DNA of 64,000 bases from Pontibacter chinhatensis (GCF_900113285.1 NZ_FOOT01000001.1:992001-1056000), one strand, 5' to 3'. Shown: positions 17,470 to 26,006, counted from the stretch's first letter. The notes: a model not told the origin generated them from the letters alone. Program-made: numbers and translations.

Positions 17470-18090
17470 TTAAAGCTGTCTCCGGTCGCGGCGGTTTAGG
17501 TAGCCCAGCACCTCCTCCACTGAGTCCAGGTCGCCTTGGTCGTTATACTTGCGGATGCGCTCCATCTCCCCGGCAATCAGGCCGGCGCGGGTATCTTCTA
17601 CCTTCCCCTGCGAGTGCGTTACCTCACGGCACCACGGCAGGGCTTTGCCAGGAAAGCTGTACAAGTATAGCTGCGGGTAGTGCCGGTGTGCGGCAGTCAC
17701 GGCCGTCATAAAAGCGCGCGGCTGCTGGAAAGGCGCGGCCGCCACAGCTATACTTTTGTAGCCTTTAGCCTTAGCATGTTTCACCATGGCTTCTGCCTCG
17801 ATGAGCGTGTGCAGGTACTCCTTCCCCGGGTCTGGGATGCCCTCCAGCTTATCCGCAGGTATACCTTTCGCTGTCAGTTGCCGGTGCCATACTTCGTAGC
17901 CGGGGTAGCCGCTGAGGGGCTTGGTTTGCAGGAACAACACTTTCTGAACCTGCGCCTCCCGCACCATTCGTTCGGCCGCCGCAAACCCCGACTCCTGGTT
18001 GTCTGCTGTCTGTCCGAATAAAAACAGCGCATCTAATGTATGATTGGGCAACGTGTCGGCAAGCGACCGGATGATGAGTTCTTCTAGCAT
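17470..18090 (-). CDS. YdcF-like (DUF218) protein
   Basis: 206 residues without a signal peptide or membrane helix. The order of motifs fits the DUF218/YdcF Rossmann-like fold: LDALFLFGQTAD near the N-terminus, VQKVLFLQTKPLSG, a Glu/His-containing region (GKEYLHTLIEAEAMVKHAK) and a central strand YKSIAVAAAPFQQPRA. E. coli YdcF binds S-adenosylmethionine, but the reaction is unknown. Three AAGTATA words occur in this 620-bp gene, in both orientations, which is high. Likely co-transcribed with the DinB-like gene after it. Confidence 0.75.
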   Translation of the reverse strand: MLEELIIRSLADTLPNHTLDALFLFGQTADNQESGFAAAERMVREAQVQKVLFLQTKPLSGYPGYEVWHRQLTAKGIPADKLEGIPDPGKEYLHTLIEAEAMVKHAKAKGYKSIAVAAAPFQQPRAFMTAVTAAHRHYPQLYLYSFPGKALPWCREVTHSQGKVEDTRAGLIAGEMERIRKYNDQGDLDSVEEVLGYLNRRDRRQL

Positions 18091-18162
18091 AGCCCCCTTA
18101 TACGGTAGGGACCGCTGTGGGGTATGGTTATACTTTCAGCTGAAAATCCGTACTTTTGAAGT

Positions 18163-18390
18163 ATGGCAGAAGCACAGAAAAACAACCCGCTGCACGGCGT
18201 GACGCTGCAGGCAATGCTGGAGCACTTGGTGGACGTATATGGCTGGGAGCACCTGAGCCAAAAGATCAACCTCAATTGCTTTAAGAACAACCCCAGTATA
18301 AAATCCAGCCTCACGTTTCTCCGCCGCACACCTTGGGCCCGCGACAAAGTAGAGCATTTATACTTGTATACCCGCCGCAAGATCAGATAA
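18163..18390 (+). CDS. VF530-family DNA-binding protein (DUF2132)
   Basis: 75 residues, the full length of this family. Signature segments [36 protein letters not shown] and [13 protein letters not shown] are very characteristic. The Vibrio fischeri VF530 structure suggested DNA binding; the role is unknown. The protein is small and basic (C-term YTRRKIR). The ATG at 18163 lies about 70 bp from the divergent YdcF-like gene, so the two share an upstream region. Confidence 0.88.
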   Translation: MAEAQKNNPLHGVTLQAMLEHLVDVYGWEHLSQKINLNCFKNNPSIKSSLTFLRRTPWARDKVEHLYLYTRRKIR

Positions 18391-18446
18391 AGCCACCGCC
18401 TTATACAATCAGCCTATAAACTATACTTTATCCTTGGAAAAGAAAA

Positions 18447-18698
18447 GTGAAGACGAACGACAAACTGCTGGTAGTAAAGTATGGGCTGCTGTACTTTTTG
18501 CCTTCTGCGATTGGAGCCACACTGCTAAAGCTATGGGATACCTGGTCTTGCCTGCTGGCAGGTGAGCCCGTAGATTGGTCAGCTGCCCTGGGAGCCCTGG
18601 ATTTCGGCAGTATTGCCGCCATCGCTTTGCCCGTTTCAGTGGCTTTGGCTGTTAGTACCGTGCGTAAGGAACGAAATAGCAAAGCACCTACCCCTTAA
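18447..18698 (+). CDS. Small membrane protein of unknown function (GTG start)
   Basis: 83 residues beginning at a GTG with an A/G-rich GGAAAAGAAAA just before it; no ATG is available. Two probable membrane segments (about 10-28 and 53-70), with a Trp-rich loop between (KLWDTWSCLLAGEPVDW) and a basic tail. Family not recognised. It lies 56 bp after the VF530 gene on the same strand, with an AAGTATA-type word (CTATACTTT) between. Moderate doubt remains because the frame is short, but composition and start context look genuine. Confidence 0.5.
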   Translation: MKTNDKLLVVKYGLLYFLPSAIGATLLKLWDTWSCLLAGEPVDWSAALGALDFGSIAAIALPVSVALAVSTVRKERNSKAPTP

Positions 18699-18703
18699 GT
18701 AGC

Positions 18704-19438
18704 TTACCTTTTCACCACCTTGCCGGAACCGGAAATATTGGTATTTACAGTTGGATTGCCCTGGTAGTACACAACACCGCTTCCCGTAATATCGGCTGTC
18801 AGGGACTGATTGGCATAGACCTCGGCCATACCAGAGCCGGATAAGTTTACGGTCACGTCTTCTGCCTGCAACCCAAAAGCGGCGGCCTTGCCCGAACCCG
18901 ACATGTTGATGTGGTGCAGGTCTGTCTGGCCCCGCAGTGCCACCCTGCCGGACCCGGTTACACGCGTTATCATCTTGGCTGCGCTCACGCCAACTTCTAT
19001 TTCCCCCGAGCCGTTTACCTCCACCAACATTTCATCCGCCTCGAATACATCCTGGCTCCGGATATGTCCTGAACCATTTAAGGACATCGACTGCACAGTC
19101 GGCATGGTAATGTATACTTCTACGGTCTTACTTTTCCTGACGCAGTCGCGGTGCTCAATTTCCCAGGTGCTGTTGCTTATACTTGTATTCAAACGGTCAA
19201 GAATGTTCGGCTCGCCCTTCACTTCCACTTTCTGTGTTTGGCCTTGTGTGAGGTATACTTTGAAATCGCCGTTCGTCTCTACTTTGGAGAATGGCTGCAG
19301 GTTCAGTTCACGTGTTTCCACCGCACCCTCACCTTTAATGCAGTTGTTGTCTTCGCAGGCGCTGATGAGGAAGGTGGCCAGCACCGCAACCAGCAGTTTG
19401 CTTCCAATTCCTGCGACTTTTCTGGTAATCTTGTTCAT
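18704..19438 (-). CDS. GIN-domain (DUF2807) lipoprotein
   Basis: 244 residues. A lipoprotein signal ends in the lipobox LISAC, so the mature N-terminal Cys is about residue 28. The remainder is the head GIN domain: a right-handed beta structure built of repeated 'GSG' turns (LNGSGHIRS, VNGSGEIEV, VTGSGRVAL, MSGSGKAAA, LSGSGMAEV, ITGSGVVYY, ISGSGKVVK), roughly one per 18-20 residues. Likely tethered to the outer membrane or periplasmic face as an adhesin or sensor of unknown ligand. Three AAGTATA words are in the gene. Converges closely on the preceding small gene (5 bp). Confidence 0.85.
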   Translation of the reverse strand: MNKITRKVAGIGSKLLVAVLATFLISACEDNNCIKGEGAVETRELNLQPFSKVETNGDFKVYLTQGQTQKVEVKGEPNILDRLNTSISNSTWEIEHRDCVRKSKTVEVYITMPTVQSMSLNGSGHIRSQDVFEADEMLVEVNGSGEIEVGVSAAKMITRVTGSGRVALRGQTDLHHINMSGSGKAAAFGLQAEDVTVNLSGSGMAEVYANQSLTADITGSGVVYYQGNPTVNTNISGSGKVVKR

Positions 19439-19622
19439 AGTTTTACTTAGTATTAGTTAATGGTAACAAGATTCCGGAAAGTACAGCTTAGTTGCATGTA
19501 AAATAGATTAACATTGTTAAAGCCTCTAAAAACAAGTTAATCATACTTATTAAGAGGTGAAGGTAATTAATGCAGCTCACTTCATGAAAAACTACAGGAG
19601 GCTATCATATCTTCCAAATACT

Positions 19623-19630
19623 TACCTTTG
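19623..19630 (+). promoter_or_regulatory. Candidate -7 element before the DUF6056 gene
   Basis: TACCTTTG matches TAnnTTTG and sits 19 bp before the ATG at 19650, which would give a very short leader. No TTG at -33 is evident. Confidence 0.4.
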
Positions 19631-19649
19631 AACTGAACAATGAGAAAAC

Positions 19650-21137
19650 ATGTCTGCTAAACTTTTCCAAAAAAATAAAGGCTTACACTTTTCGCTGATA
19701 CTTCTGGGGGCTTATTGTTTGTTGCCCTTCCTTCTCCTTGCACTTTATGCTTACCCGCAGGCTGATGATTATCCCTTTGGCTTAAGAGACAAACAATTAG
19801 GGTTTTGGGAGTCGCAGGTAAGAACCTACTCAAAATGGTCAGGCCGCTATTTTGGGACAGCCATCTTACGAATAAATCCCCTCATATACGATTCGATTGA
19901 CACATACCCTTTCTTGATCTTTGTTTTAGTCTCAGCTGTTGCAGTTAGTTTTATAGTCGTACTATACTATATACTCCGACCTCACCTAAGACTGATTGAA
20001 ATATTAGGCTTAGCATCAGTACTTTTAGCCGTGTACCTGATGCACCTGCCAAGCACCGCTGAAGGTATGTTTTGGCTAACAGGTTTTTTGGGTTACACAC
20101 TTCCAAACATACTTTTCTTGTTTATACTGCTGCTGCTCTACAAATTACACCAGACGCACCGGAAAAGCATCAAGTTGATATACACAGTAGCGGCAGCATT
20201 AATAGGTGTGCTTATAGCAGGAGCCAACGAAATGGCGATGTTGTGCCTAATGAGCACGCTCTTGTTTATACTTAGTACAAGTTGGTTTTCCTTCTCATCT
20301 AGTAGATTTTACTTTCTTGTGATTTTTATCATCTGTTTGGCTGCGAGTTTAGCAGCTACTCTCGCGCCTGGAAATTTTAATAGGATGGAATCACACTCGC
20401 AGGCAGCACAGCCACTTTGGTCTCTCATTTATGCTGGTTTACTTACCATCTCAACCCTTTACAAATGGACTAGTCTTCTATTAATTTTGTCTTTGCTCTA
20501 TGTATATTCGTTTGGACTAAAAATAAAATCAATACCAAAACTTTCTAGCTTGTTCAAAGTCTCATTGCCTATGCTGCTAATTTGTATAGTAGGCACAGTG
20601 TTCCTTATGAACTTTTTATTTGTGTGGGCAACTGGCGATCGCCCAACGCTAAGACTACAAAATGTAATATTCTTTTATCTGCTGATTTCTTGGTTTTATG
20701 CACTTCAAGTATTTATTAACCAGAAAGCAAATTGGTTTGAAACCCAACGTCCGACTAGATTCGTTATGGCTACAGCATCTATTTTAGTGCTTTTAACAAC
20801 GCTTAACATTAACAACAATATTAGCACTGCCTACCTTGATTTATTATCAGGTAAGGCTGCTCAATATAAGTCGGAATTAAGAGAACGGGACATATCAATA
20901 GCAAGAAGTAGTTGCCAGCAGTGCATTGTAGAGCCATTGTCAGTAATTCCTGCCTCCATGTATTTTATAAGTCTGCAAACAGCGGAAAGCACGGGAAAAC
21001 AATGGGTAAATAGAGAATATGCTGCTTATTGGGGAAAAGAGTCTGTTGTGACCCGGACACCAAACGCCACCATACAGGATAACTACAGCACTTTAATTGA
21101 AGTTGGCAAGAAATGGCGTAATCAACTTTTTTACTAA
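19650..21137 (+). CDS. Polytopic membrane protein, DUF6056-like
   Basis: 495 residues, about 11-12 membrane helices, with an early periplasmic segment containing PQADDYPFG and SKWSGRYFG, which recalls the DUF6056/GtrC-type group of glycan-linked membrane proteins whose first loop has acidic residues like GT-C glycosyltransferases. The C-terminal ~80 residues are soluble and contain SSCQQC. Function probably in surface glycan or lipid modification, by analogy only. Codon use and AT content are clearly unlike the neighbours, and only one AAGTATA-type word is present. Both suggest lateral acquisition. Its 3' end overlaps the converging recQ by 4 bp. Confidence 0.7.
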   Translation: MSAKLFQKNKGLHFSLILLGAYCLLPFLLLALYAYPQADDYPFGLRDKQLGFWESQVRTYSKWSGRYFGTAILRINPLIYDSIDTYPFLIFVLVSAVAVSFIVVLYYILRPHLRLIEILGLASVLLAVYLMHLPSTAEGMFWLTGFLGYTLPNILFLFILLLLYKLHQTHRKSIKLIYTVAAALIGVLIAGANEMAMLCLMSTLLFILSTSWFSFSSSRFYFLVIFIICLAASLAATLAPGNFNRMESHSQAAQPLWSLIYAGLLTISTLYKWTSLLLILSLLYVYSFGLKIKSIPKLSSLFKVSLPMLLICIVGTVFLMNFLFVWATGDRPTLRLQNVIFFYLLISWFYALQVFINQKANWFETQRPTRFVMATASILVLLTTLNINNNISTAYLDLLSGKAAQYKSELRERDISIARSSCQQCIVEPLSVIPASMYFISLQTAESTGKQWVNREYAAYWGKESVVTRTPNATIQDNYSTLIEVGKKWRNQLFY

Positions 21138-23044
21138 TCCTGTAACTCTAGCTTCCCGCTCTCCTGGTACCGCAGCTTGCCCACGTCCAGCAGTTCCCGG
21201 ACCAATTCGGTTATAGCCTCAGCGTGTTTCGGCTCGAACTGCTGCACCAATTCTTTGGGCAAGTATGGCTTTACCTGCAAAAGCTCCAGCACCTTGCTAC
21301 GCAGCGAGGAAAGCTCCCCTTGTTGCCGCTGCTTCTTTCTCTCAGCCAGGCAGTAGTCGCAGATGCGGCAGCTTTTATCGGAAATTTCTCCAAAGTACTC
21401 CAGCAGCAGTTGGGTGCGGCAGCGGTTTTCCGTCTCCACATACCGTTTCATTTCCTGTGCCTGGTGCAGCGCCCGCTCGCGCAGGGTGATCAGTTTTTTT
21501 GTGTTGAGGATAACCCGGCTGGCCTCCTCGCGTGGGCTTGTAAAAACAAGCTGGGGAGCGTCGTGCTGCGGCTCGTAATGCACAACCTGCAGCTTGTGGA
21601 GGTACTCCAGTTTGCGGCGCAGCTCAGGCTCAGGCATCTTCAGCAGCTCGGCCATCTTCCGCTCGCGCACCTTCACAAAGTTCACAAAAGCCTCGCCACC
21701 ATACATCCTGAGTATAAGCTGTATGAGTTTATCGTGCTCCGGGTTCTTGAGCTGGAAATTGTAGAGCTCCGTATTCTCCAGGGCCAGCATCAGGCGAGAG
21801 GGCATGTAGTAACTCTCGTTCAGTTGCACATAGCCCTCCTGCTCCAGCCGCTTGACGGCATGGTGCGTTTCGAGTGGGTTGAGCTTGTACTGCTTGGCAA
21901 AATCGGCCACATCAAAATCGAAGCTGCTGAGTTGCCCGCTGCCCACCGCCAGCTGGTAATAATTGGCCAGGCATTGGTACACCCTCCGGATAAACTCTAC
22001 CGGCGGGTGCGACTCTTCTACTTTCTTCAGTAACTCGTTTACATCGTTTGGCCCCAGCAGGATGGTAGCGTAGGCATAGAGCTCATCCCTGCCCGCACGC
22101 CCCGCCTCCTGATAGTATGCTTCCAGGCTCTCGGGCAGATCCAGGTGCACCACCAGGCGTACATCGGGCTTGTCGATGCCCATTCCGAAAGCGTTGGTTG
22201 CTACAATTACCCGCAACTCGTCCTCTACCCAGCGTTGCTGCACGGCACTGCGCTCTTCGAACTTTAATCCGGCATGGTAGGCAGCGGCGGAAATGCGGCG
22301 ACTCTGCAGAAACCTGGCCATCTCCACGGTCTGGCGCCGGCTGCGCACATACACGATGCTTTGGCCGGGCATGCGCTGCAGGATCTCCAGCAAACGGTTG
22401 GCTTTATCCTCTGTTTGCAGGCAGGAGTAGGAAAGGTTGGCGCGGGCAAAGCTCTTCTGGAAAACGTTCGGTTTCGGGAATTTGAGCTTCTCCTGAATAT
22501 CCTGCTTTACCTGTTCGGTGGCAGTGGCCGTAAGGGCAATGACCGGAATTTGGGGCAATGCTTCGCGCAACTCAGCCAGCTGCAAATAAGGTGGCCGGAA
22601 ATCATAGCCCCACTGTGAGATACAGTGTGCCTCATCCACGGCAATCAATCCCACCTTCATGCGTTTCACCCTTTCTTGGAAAAGATCGGTGAGCAGGCGC
22701 TCTGGCGACAGGTATAAAAACTTTACACCGCCGTACACGCAGTTATCCAGGGCAATGTCTATCTCGCGTCGGCTCATGCCGGAGTAGATCGCCACGGCCG
22801 GAATTCCCCGCTTTTGTAGGTTCTCCACCTGGTCTTTCATCAGGGCGATGAGTGGCGTGATGACTAGGCAAATCCCTTCCAGCGCCATAGCCGGCACTTG
22901 AAAACAAATGGACTTCCCACCGCCCGTCGGCAGTAACGCCAGCGTGTCCTGACCTGCCAGTACCGACTGCACGATATCCTCCTGCAGGGGCCTAAAGCTG
23001 TCGTAGCCCCAGTAGGTTTTGAGTATGTGGTGGATGTTGTGCAA
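21134..23044 (-). CDS. recQ: ATP-dependent DNA helicase RecQ
   Basis: 636 residues starting at TTG (23044), since the protein aligns with RecQ from its first residues (YWGYDSFRPLQEDIVQS) and no nearby ATG exists. Motif I LLPTGGGKS, motif II VDEAHCISQWG, motif VI QEAGRAGRD. The RQC zinc site uses CRTQLLLEYFGE and CRICDYC (about 545-570). The C-terminal winged-helix part is short, and no HRDC domain is evident. RecQ unwinds DNA 3'-5' in recombination and fork repair. No AAGTATA word occurs in its 1.9 kb. Confidence 0.95.
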   Translation of the reverse strand: MHNIHHILKTYWGYDSFRPLQEDIVQSVLAGQDTLALLPTGGGKSICFQVPAMALEGICLVITPLIALMKDQVENLQKRGIPAVAIYSGMSRREIDIALDNCVYGGVKFLYLSPERLLTDLFQERVKRMKVGLIAVDEAHCISQWGYDFRPPYLQLAELREALPQIPVIALTATATEQVKQDIQEKLKFPKPNVFQKSFARANLSYSCLQTEDKANRLLEILQRMPGQSIVYVRSRRQTVEMARFLQSRRISAAAYHAGLKFEERSAVQQRWVEDELRVIVATNAFGMGIDKPDVRLVVHLDLPESLEAYYQEAGRAGRDELYAYATILLGPNDVNELLKKVEESHPPVEFIRRVYQCLANYYQLAVGSGQLSSFDFDVADFAKQYKLNPLETHHAVKRLEQEGYVQLNESYYMPSRLMLALENTELYNFQLKNPEHDKLIQLILRMYGGEAFVNFVKVRERKMAELLKMPEPELRRKLEYLHKLQVVHYEPQHDAPQLVFTSPREEASRVILNTKKLITLRERALHQAQEMKRYVETENRCRTQLLLEYFGEISDKSCRICDYCLAERKKQRQQGELSSLRSKVLELLQVKPYLPKELVQQFEPKHAEAITELVRELLDVGKLRYQESGKLELQD

Positions 23045-23098
23045 GGTAAGGCTGGTTTCTTTTCTGCGAAGATAAGGTATACCGGGAAGATTTTGATT

Positions 23099-23313
23099 TA
23101 TACTTTAGGCGGAGCCTAAATTTATGGAGTTATACTTTGGCTATACTTTATACTTGTCTGAATCAGGATTTTCGGGATGAATGGATGAACAGGATTTTAT
23201 ACTTAGGCTATACTTCCATCCTTCCGCTGGCGCGGGTTTGCAACTCGTGACTTTCTATGTGTTCGGATTTGCAATCCAAGTGGCTCAAAAAGCCATAGTT
23301 ATACTTTATACTT
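23099..23313 (-). repeat. Cluster of eight TATACTT words
   Basis: Eight copies of TATACTT in 215 bp, all in one orientation, at 23099, 23131, 23142, 23149, 23198, 23209, 23300 and 23307 (some only 0-4 bp apart). This is the densest group of the word that is over-represented throughout the window. It lies in the 776-bp gap between recQ and the OM-protein gene, upstream of recQ. No reading frame of quality is present. Confidence 0.85.
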
Positions 23314-23586
23314 TCTCTTGCATAAGCGTCCGCCTGTGCCTAGCCCCTGCTTCCTTCAAACTTGAACCAAGTTGTACTTTTCAAGTCACCGTTCATCCTC
23401 TAGTTCCCACAAGCCAATAGTTTCACCTCTACCTTTCTGCCCTCCCAGGCCGGGAGGCCTCGCCTTCGGGCATCGCGCGGTGTTCCCTCCTTGCCTCGCT
23501 TCGCTCGGCATGCCCTTGGCGGGCACCGGATCTCACAAGGCGCTCAACCCAAAGGCTGGGAATCAGTTCGATAGCTGTAGCTATTC

Positions 23587-23656
23587 TGTCATCTCGACCT
23601 TTGGGAGAGAACTCTTTAGAATTCCCGATAGTTCTCTCGCGCAGCTCGAGATGACA
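23587..23656. repeat. 70-bp palindromic intergenic element
   Basis: Outer arms TGTCATCTCGA (23587-23597) / TCGAGATGACA (23646-23656) and inner arms GAGAGAACT (23605-23613) / AGTTCTCTC (23630-23638), with GAATTC near the loop. It can form a long cruciform or RNA hairpin. From memory, dispersed TGTCATCTCGA-type hairpins are common between genes in Cytophagales; only one copy is complete in this window. Confidence 0.65.
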
Positions 23657-23691
23657 ACAGAAGTAGTAGAAACTCCCTTCCCTGTTTTTAG

Positions 23692-23711
23692 GGGAGGTTT
23701 GGGGTGGGGCT
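23692..23711 (+). repeat. G-rich repeat, copy 1
   Basis: AGGGGAGGTTTGGGGTGGGG resembles the right end of the element at 40946-41012 (GGAGGGGTTGGGGGTGGG). Together with the palindrome at 23587 it makes 23.4-23.7 kb a repeat-bearing stretch without a gene. Confidence 0.5.
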
Positions 23712-23820
23712 AGCAGAGGTGGTTGGTCCCGGCACTGCAAAAACTCCACTTCACCTAAGAAAAGGTGAAAAGGGTGGATTTATACTTGTAGCTTTCACCA
23801 CAAAGTATAAACTCAGGCTA

Positions 23821-24591
23821 CTACCTTGGCAATCGATACGAAACACCTGTTGTGACGAAGAAATCGGGGGCGGATGCGTGTAAGCCTTTGCCTGCAGCGA
23901 CATCCAGCTGTAAGTTGGGTAGAAGCAGGTACAACACGCCTATGTCAGCCTGGTGCTCTGCCTTCTCCCCTTTCCGCTTGCTTCCGAACACTTCTCCGTA
24001 AACGGTCAGCTTGTCTAGTAATTCGCCGCTCAGGCTAAGGGTATAGCCTTTTTGGGGCTCGCCCTCCACCCAGCTGTGGGTCAAGTTATAAGCTAGGTCA
24101 ATTTTCTCCGTTATCCCATTCGTGAACATAAGGCGTATCTCCGGCTCCGGGTTGTCTGGCCGGAAGGAACGGGAACCTACCGGTAGGGCTGCCCGCACGA
24201 GGAAAGCTGCCTCCGGTCGCCAACCCTGCTCCTCCCAGAGCTTAACCTTTACACCCAGGTTTAAGGGAGCAAGGCCGCTCACTTCACGTTCTTTCCCGTT
24301 TTCTGTCACTGAATCCCTGAGAGCACTCAGCACCCGCAGCTCCAGCCAATCCAACACCCCCACCCGAACCAGGGCAGTGGGGTAAGCGTGTGTTCTAATC
24401 GACAGCCCCTGCTCGGTCGCTTTCTGGAAGAAGTATCCTGCCTCCAGCTGCAGTGTCCCTTTTGGCACTAACGAGGACGACTCTGTCTGGTCGGGCCGGT
24501 CTGTCTCTATTTCCTCGCCTTGTGCAAAAGCTGTCGTTGCTCCGGAAAGTATGAGCAAAAGTATAAATCCAAGGTAAAGTGTCTGCTTCAT
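23821..24591 (-). CDS. Outer-membrane beta-barrel protein, MetA-pathway-of-phenol-degradation type
   Basis: 256 residues with a signal peptide (LILSGATTAFAQ). The mature start EIETDRPDQTESSSLVPKG is the hallmark of the Bacteroidota transporter family PF13557. Alternating hydrophobic/polar strands with aromatic ends run through the rest, closing in FFVTTGVSYRL as an outer-membrane barrel would. The family is annotated as a putative transporter; substrate unknown. Two AAAGTATAAA-type words lie inside or at the 5' end of the gene (ILSG codons). Confidence 0.8.
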   Translation of the reverse strand: MKQTLYLGFILLLILSGATTAFAQGEEIETDRPDQTESSSLVPKGTLQLEAGYFFQKATEQGLSIRTHAYPTALVRVGVLDWLELRVLSALRDSVTENGKEREVSGLAPLNLGVKVKLWEEQGWRPEAAFLVRAALPVGSRSFRPDNPEPEIRLMFTNGITEKIDLAYNLTHSWVEGEPQKGYTLSLSGELLDKLTVYGEVFGSKRKGEKAEHQADIGVLYLLLPNLQLDVAAGKGLHASAPDFFVTTGVSYRLPR

Positions 24592-24676
24592 ACTTTGTTT
24601 AAAAGTCTTGCTCCCTATACGGCACCGCAGTTCCTGTGGCCACTTTTATACTTTCCCATACCCGGCAGAAACAAAA

Positions 24677-24704
24677 AATCCCCACCTCTTAAGAGATGGG
24701 GATT
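24677..24704 (-). terminator. Intrinsic terminator after the ERF-like gene
   Basis: AATCCCCACCTCTT / AAGAGATGGGGATT stem with one mismatch and no loop spacing beyond the central turn. On the minus strand it is followed by a T-run. It lies 23 bp past the stop of the gene ending at 24727. Confidence 0.75.
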
Positions 24705-24726
24705 CTGGTTATTAATGTTGTACAGG

Positions 24727-25515
24727 TTAAGCGGCTGCCGACTGGCCGTCTTCGCGCTCTTCGATAACTTTCTTCAGTTTATCGATGGCCTGCGCGGCGC
24801 GTTCCTCGTCGAAGCGGTTGATGTTGAGCAGCATCTTGGTCTTCTCCTGACGTGTAATGGTCGGGTTGTTCAGCAGGCGGATGATCTCCTCCTTCTGCTT
24901 GGCCGAAGCATAGCGAACGCTGCCGCTTTGCTCCTCAGGCTTCTCAGCCTCCGCTACAGGTGTCTCCCTGGAGGATTTCATGGTCGCCTTCTTCTCAGTT
25001 GGCACAGCAGGCTTAGCAGCCGCCTCATTTCCACCATAGTCCATTTCCTCCGAAGGAGTTGGCTCATACCCTGCCGCACGGATTACCCAGGCCAGGATGT
25101 TACGGTAAGCCTTACCGATGGCCCGCGTCTGCGCCATTGAGGCAATCGCGAACTCCTGGTAATACTTTTTACCCTGCTCGCGGTTGGAGCAGATGGCAAA
25201 GCCCGCACCCACCACCAACTGACTACGCAGATCCAGCAGGTTTACTTTTGCCTGATACTTTATTTCATCATCCGTGCTGATGTTCACCACGTGCTCCACC
25301 ACCGGCAGGATACCCAAGCGCGAACCGGCATACTGCCAGCCTTCCACGTTCACATACTCCTTGCCCTGGATGTTCTGGAAAAGACGGTTCTCTTTTATAA
25401 ATTTTGCAAGGTCAGTAGCCAGGTGTAGCGTCTCATCAGATTTGGCTATATCATAGCTTTCAACCTTCGGCTTCTTCATCTCCTTGATTTCTTTATTCGG
25501 TTGATTCATACTCAT
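24727..25515 (-). CDS. ERF/ssDNA-annealing-like protein (phage-type), chromosomal
   Basis: 262 residues. The first ~155 have the order seen in phage recombination (ERF-like) proteins: an N-terminal helix, GWQYAGSRLGILPVVEHV, a central strand set with LVVGAGFAICSNREQGK, then FAIASMAQTRAIGKAYRNIL and AAGYEPTPSEEMDYG. A low-complexity linker (about 160-195) follows. A C-terminal helical module (SAKQKEEIIRLLNNP...ERAAQAIDKLKKVI) resembles tails of such proteins. This suggests single-strand annealing or a related DNA role, but that is inference from pattern. No phage gene is near; the gene has its own terminator and codon use like its neighbours. Confidence 0.55.
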   Translation of the reverse strand: MSMNQPNKEIKEMKKPKVESYDIAKSDETLHLATDLAKFIKENRLFQNIQGKEYVNVEGWQYAGSRLGILPVVEHVVNISTDDEIKYQAKVNLLDLRSQLVVGAGFAICSNREQGKKYYQEFAIASMAQTRAIGKAYRNILAWVIRAAGYEPTPSEEMDYGGNEAAAKPAVPTEKKATMKSSRETPVAEAEKPEEQSGSVRYASAKQKEEIIRLLNNPTITRQEKTKMLLNINRFDEERAAQAIDKLKKVIEEREDGQSAAA

Positions 25516-25721
25516 TTAGCTTTCATAGTTGTGTTACATATACCTAACAGAGCAGCATAGTAAATAGTGCAAAAAATAAGAAAAAAATTGTATTCTATAT
25601 TGCTGATTATCAACCAGTTACAAATTATTTTTTATAGTATTTACGCGCTACTGCTCAGGTAGCTCAGAAGCTAAAAGTTGAAGGAAGGGCGAAGTATAAA
25701 TACGGAAATACTAGGCGTTGA

Positions 25722-25777
25722 GATTTAGAGAGTTTGGGAGTTTGGGAGTTAGAAAGTTAGAAGGTTAAAAAGTTAAA
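25722..25777 (+). repeat. Octamer array A (7 x 8 bp)
   Basis: Seven back-to-back 8-bp units: GATTTAGA, GAGTTTGG, GAGTTTGG, GAGTTAGA, AAGTTAGA, AGGTTAAA, AAGTTAAA. The period is exact. Consensus GAGTTWRR. It is the left partner of an inverted pair with array B. Confidence 0.85.
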
Positions 25778-25950
25778 TAAGGATGGTAGTGGTACCACAT
25801 ATAGTATTTGGGTAGGAAAGTATAAATTTTTAGCTGCGCTGAGAAGCATATACTTACAGCGTAAAGTATAAGATGCTCTTAATGCGTGAAGCGCAAGGCT
25901 CGCAGAAGCATAAAACAAAAAAGGACAAGCCTCGCAGCCTGCCCCCCATT

Positions 25951-26006
25951 TAACTTTCTAACTTTTTAACTCCTAAACTCTCTAACTCCTAAACTCTCTA
26001 ACTTAC
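25951..26006 (-). repeat. Octamer array B (7 x 8 bp), inverted partner of A
   Basis: On the plus strand: TAACTTTC, TAACTTTT, TAACTCCT, AAACTCTC, TAACTCCT, AAACTCTC, TAACTTAC. These are the reverse complement of GAGTTWRR units, again seven and in exact 8-bp phase. Preceded by CCCCCCA. Its end overlaps the stop of the LolD-like gene. Array A, the 173-bp spacer (with several AAGTATA words) and B fill the 487-bp gap between genes; no reading frame is supported there. Confidence 0.85.

Noticed and set aside
21224..22618. Long plus-strand open frames opposite recQ
   Set aside because: Shadows of the recQ frame on the other strand; recQ motifs are complete on the minus strand.
23372..23749. Open frames on both strands at 23.4-23.7 kb
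   Set aside because: They translate repeat sequence (palindrome and G-rich tract); composition is not protein-like.
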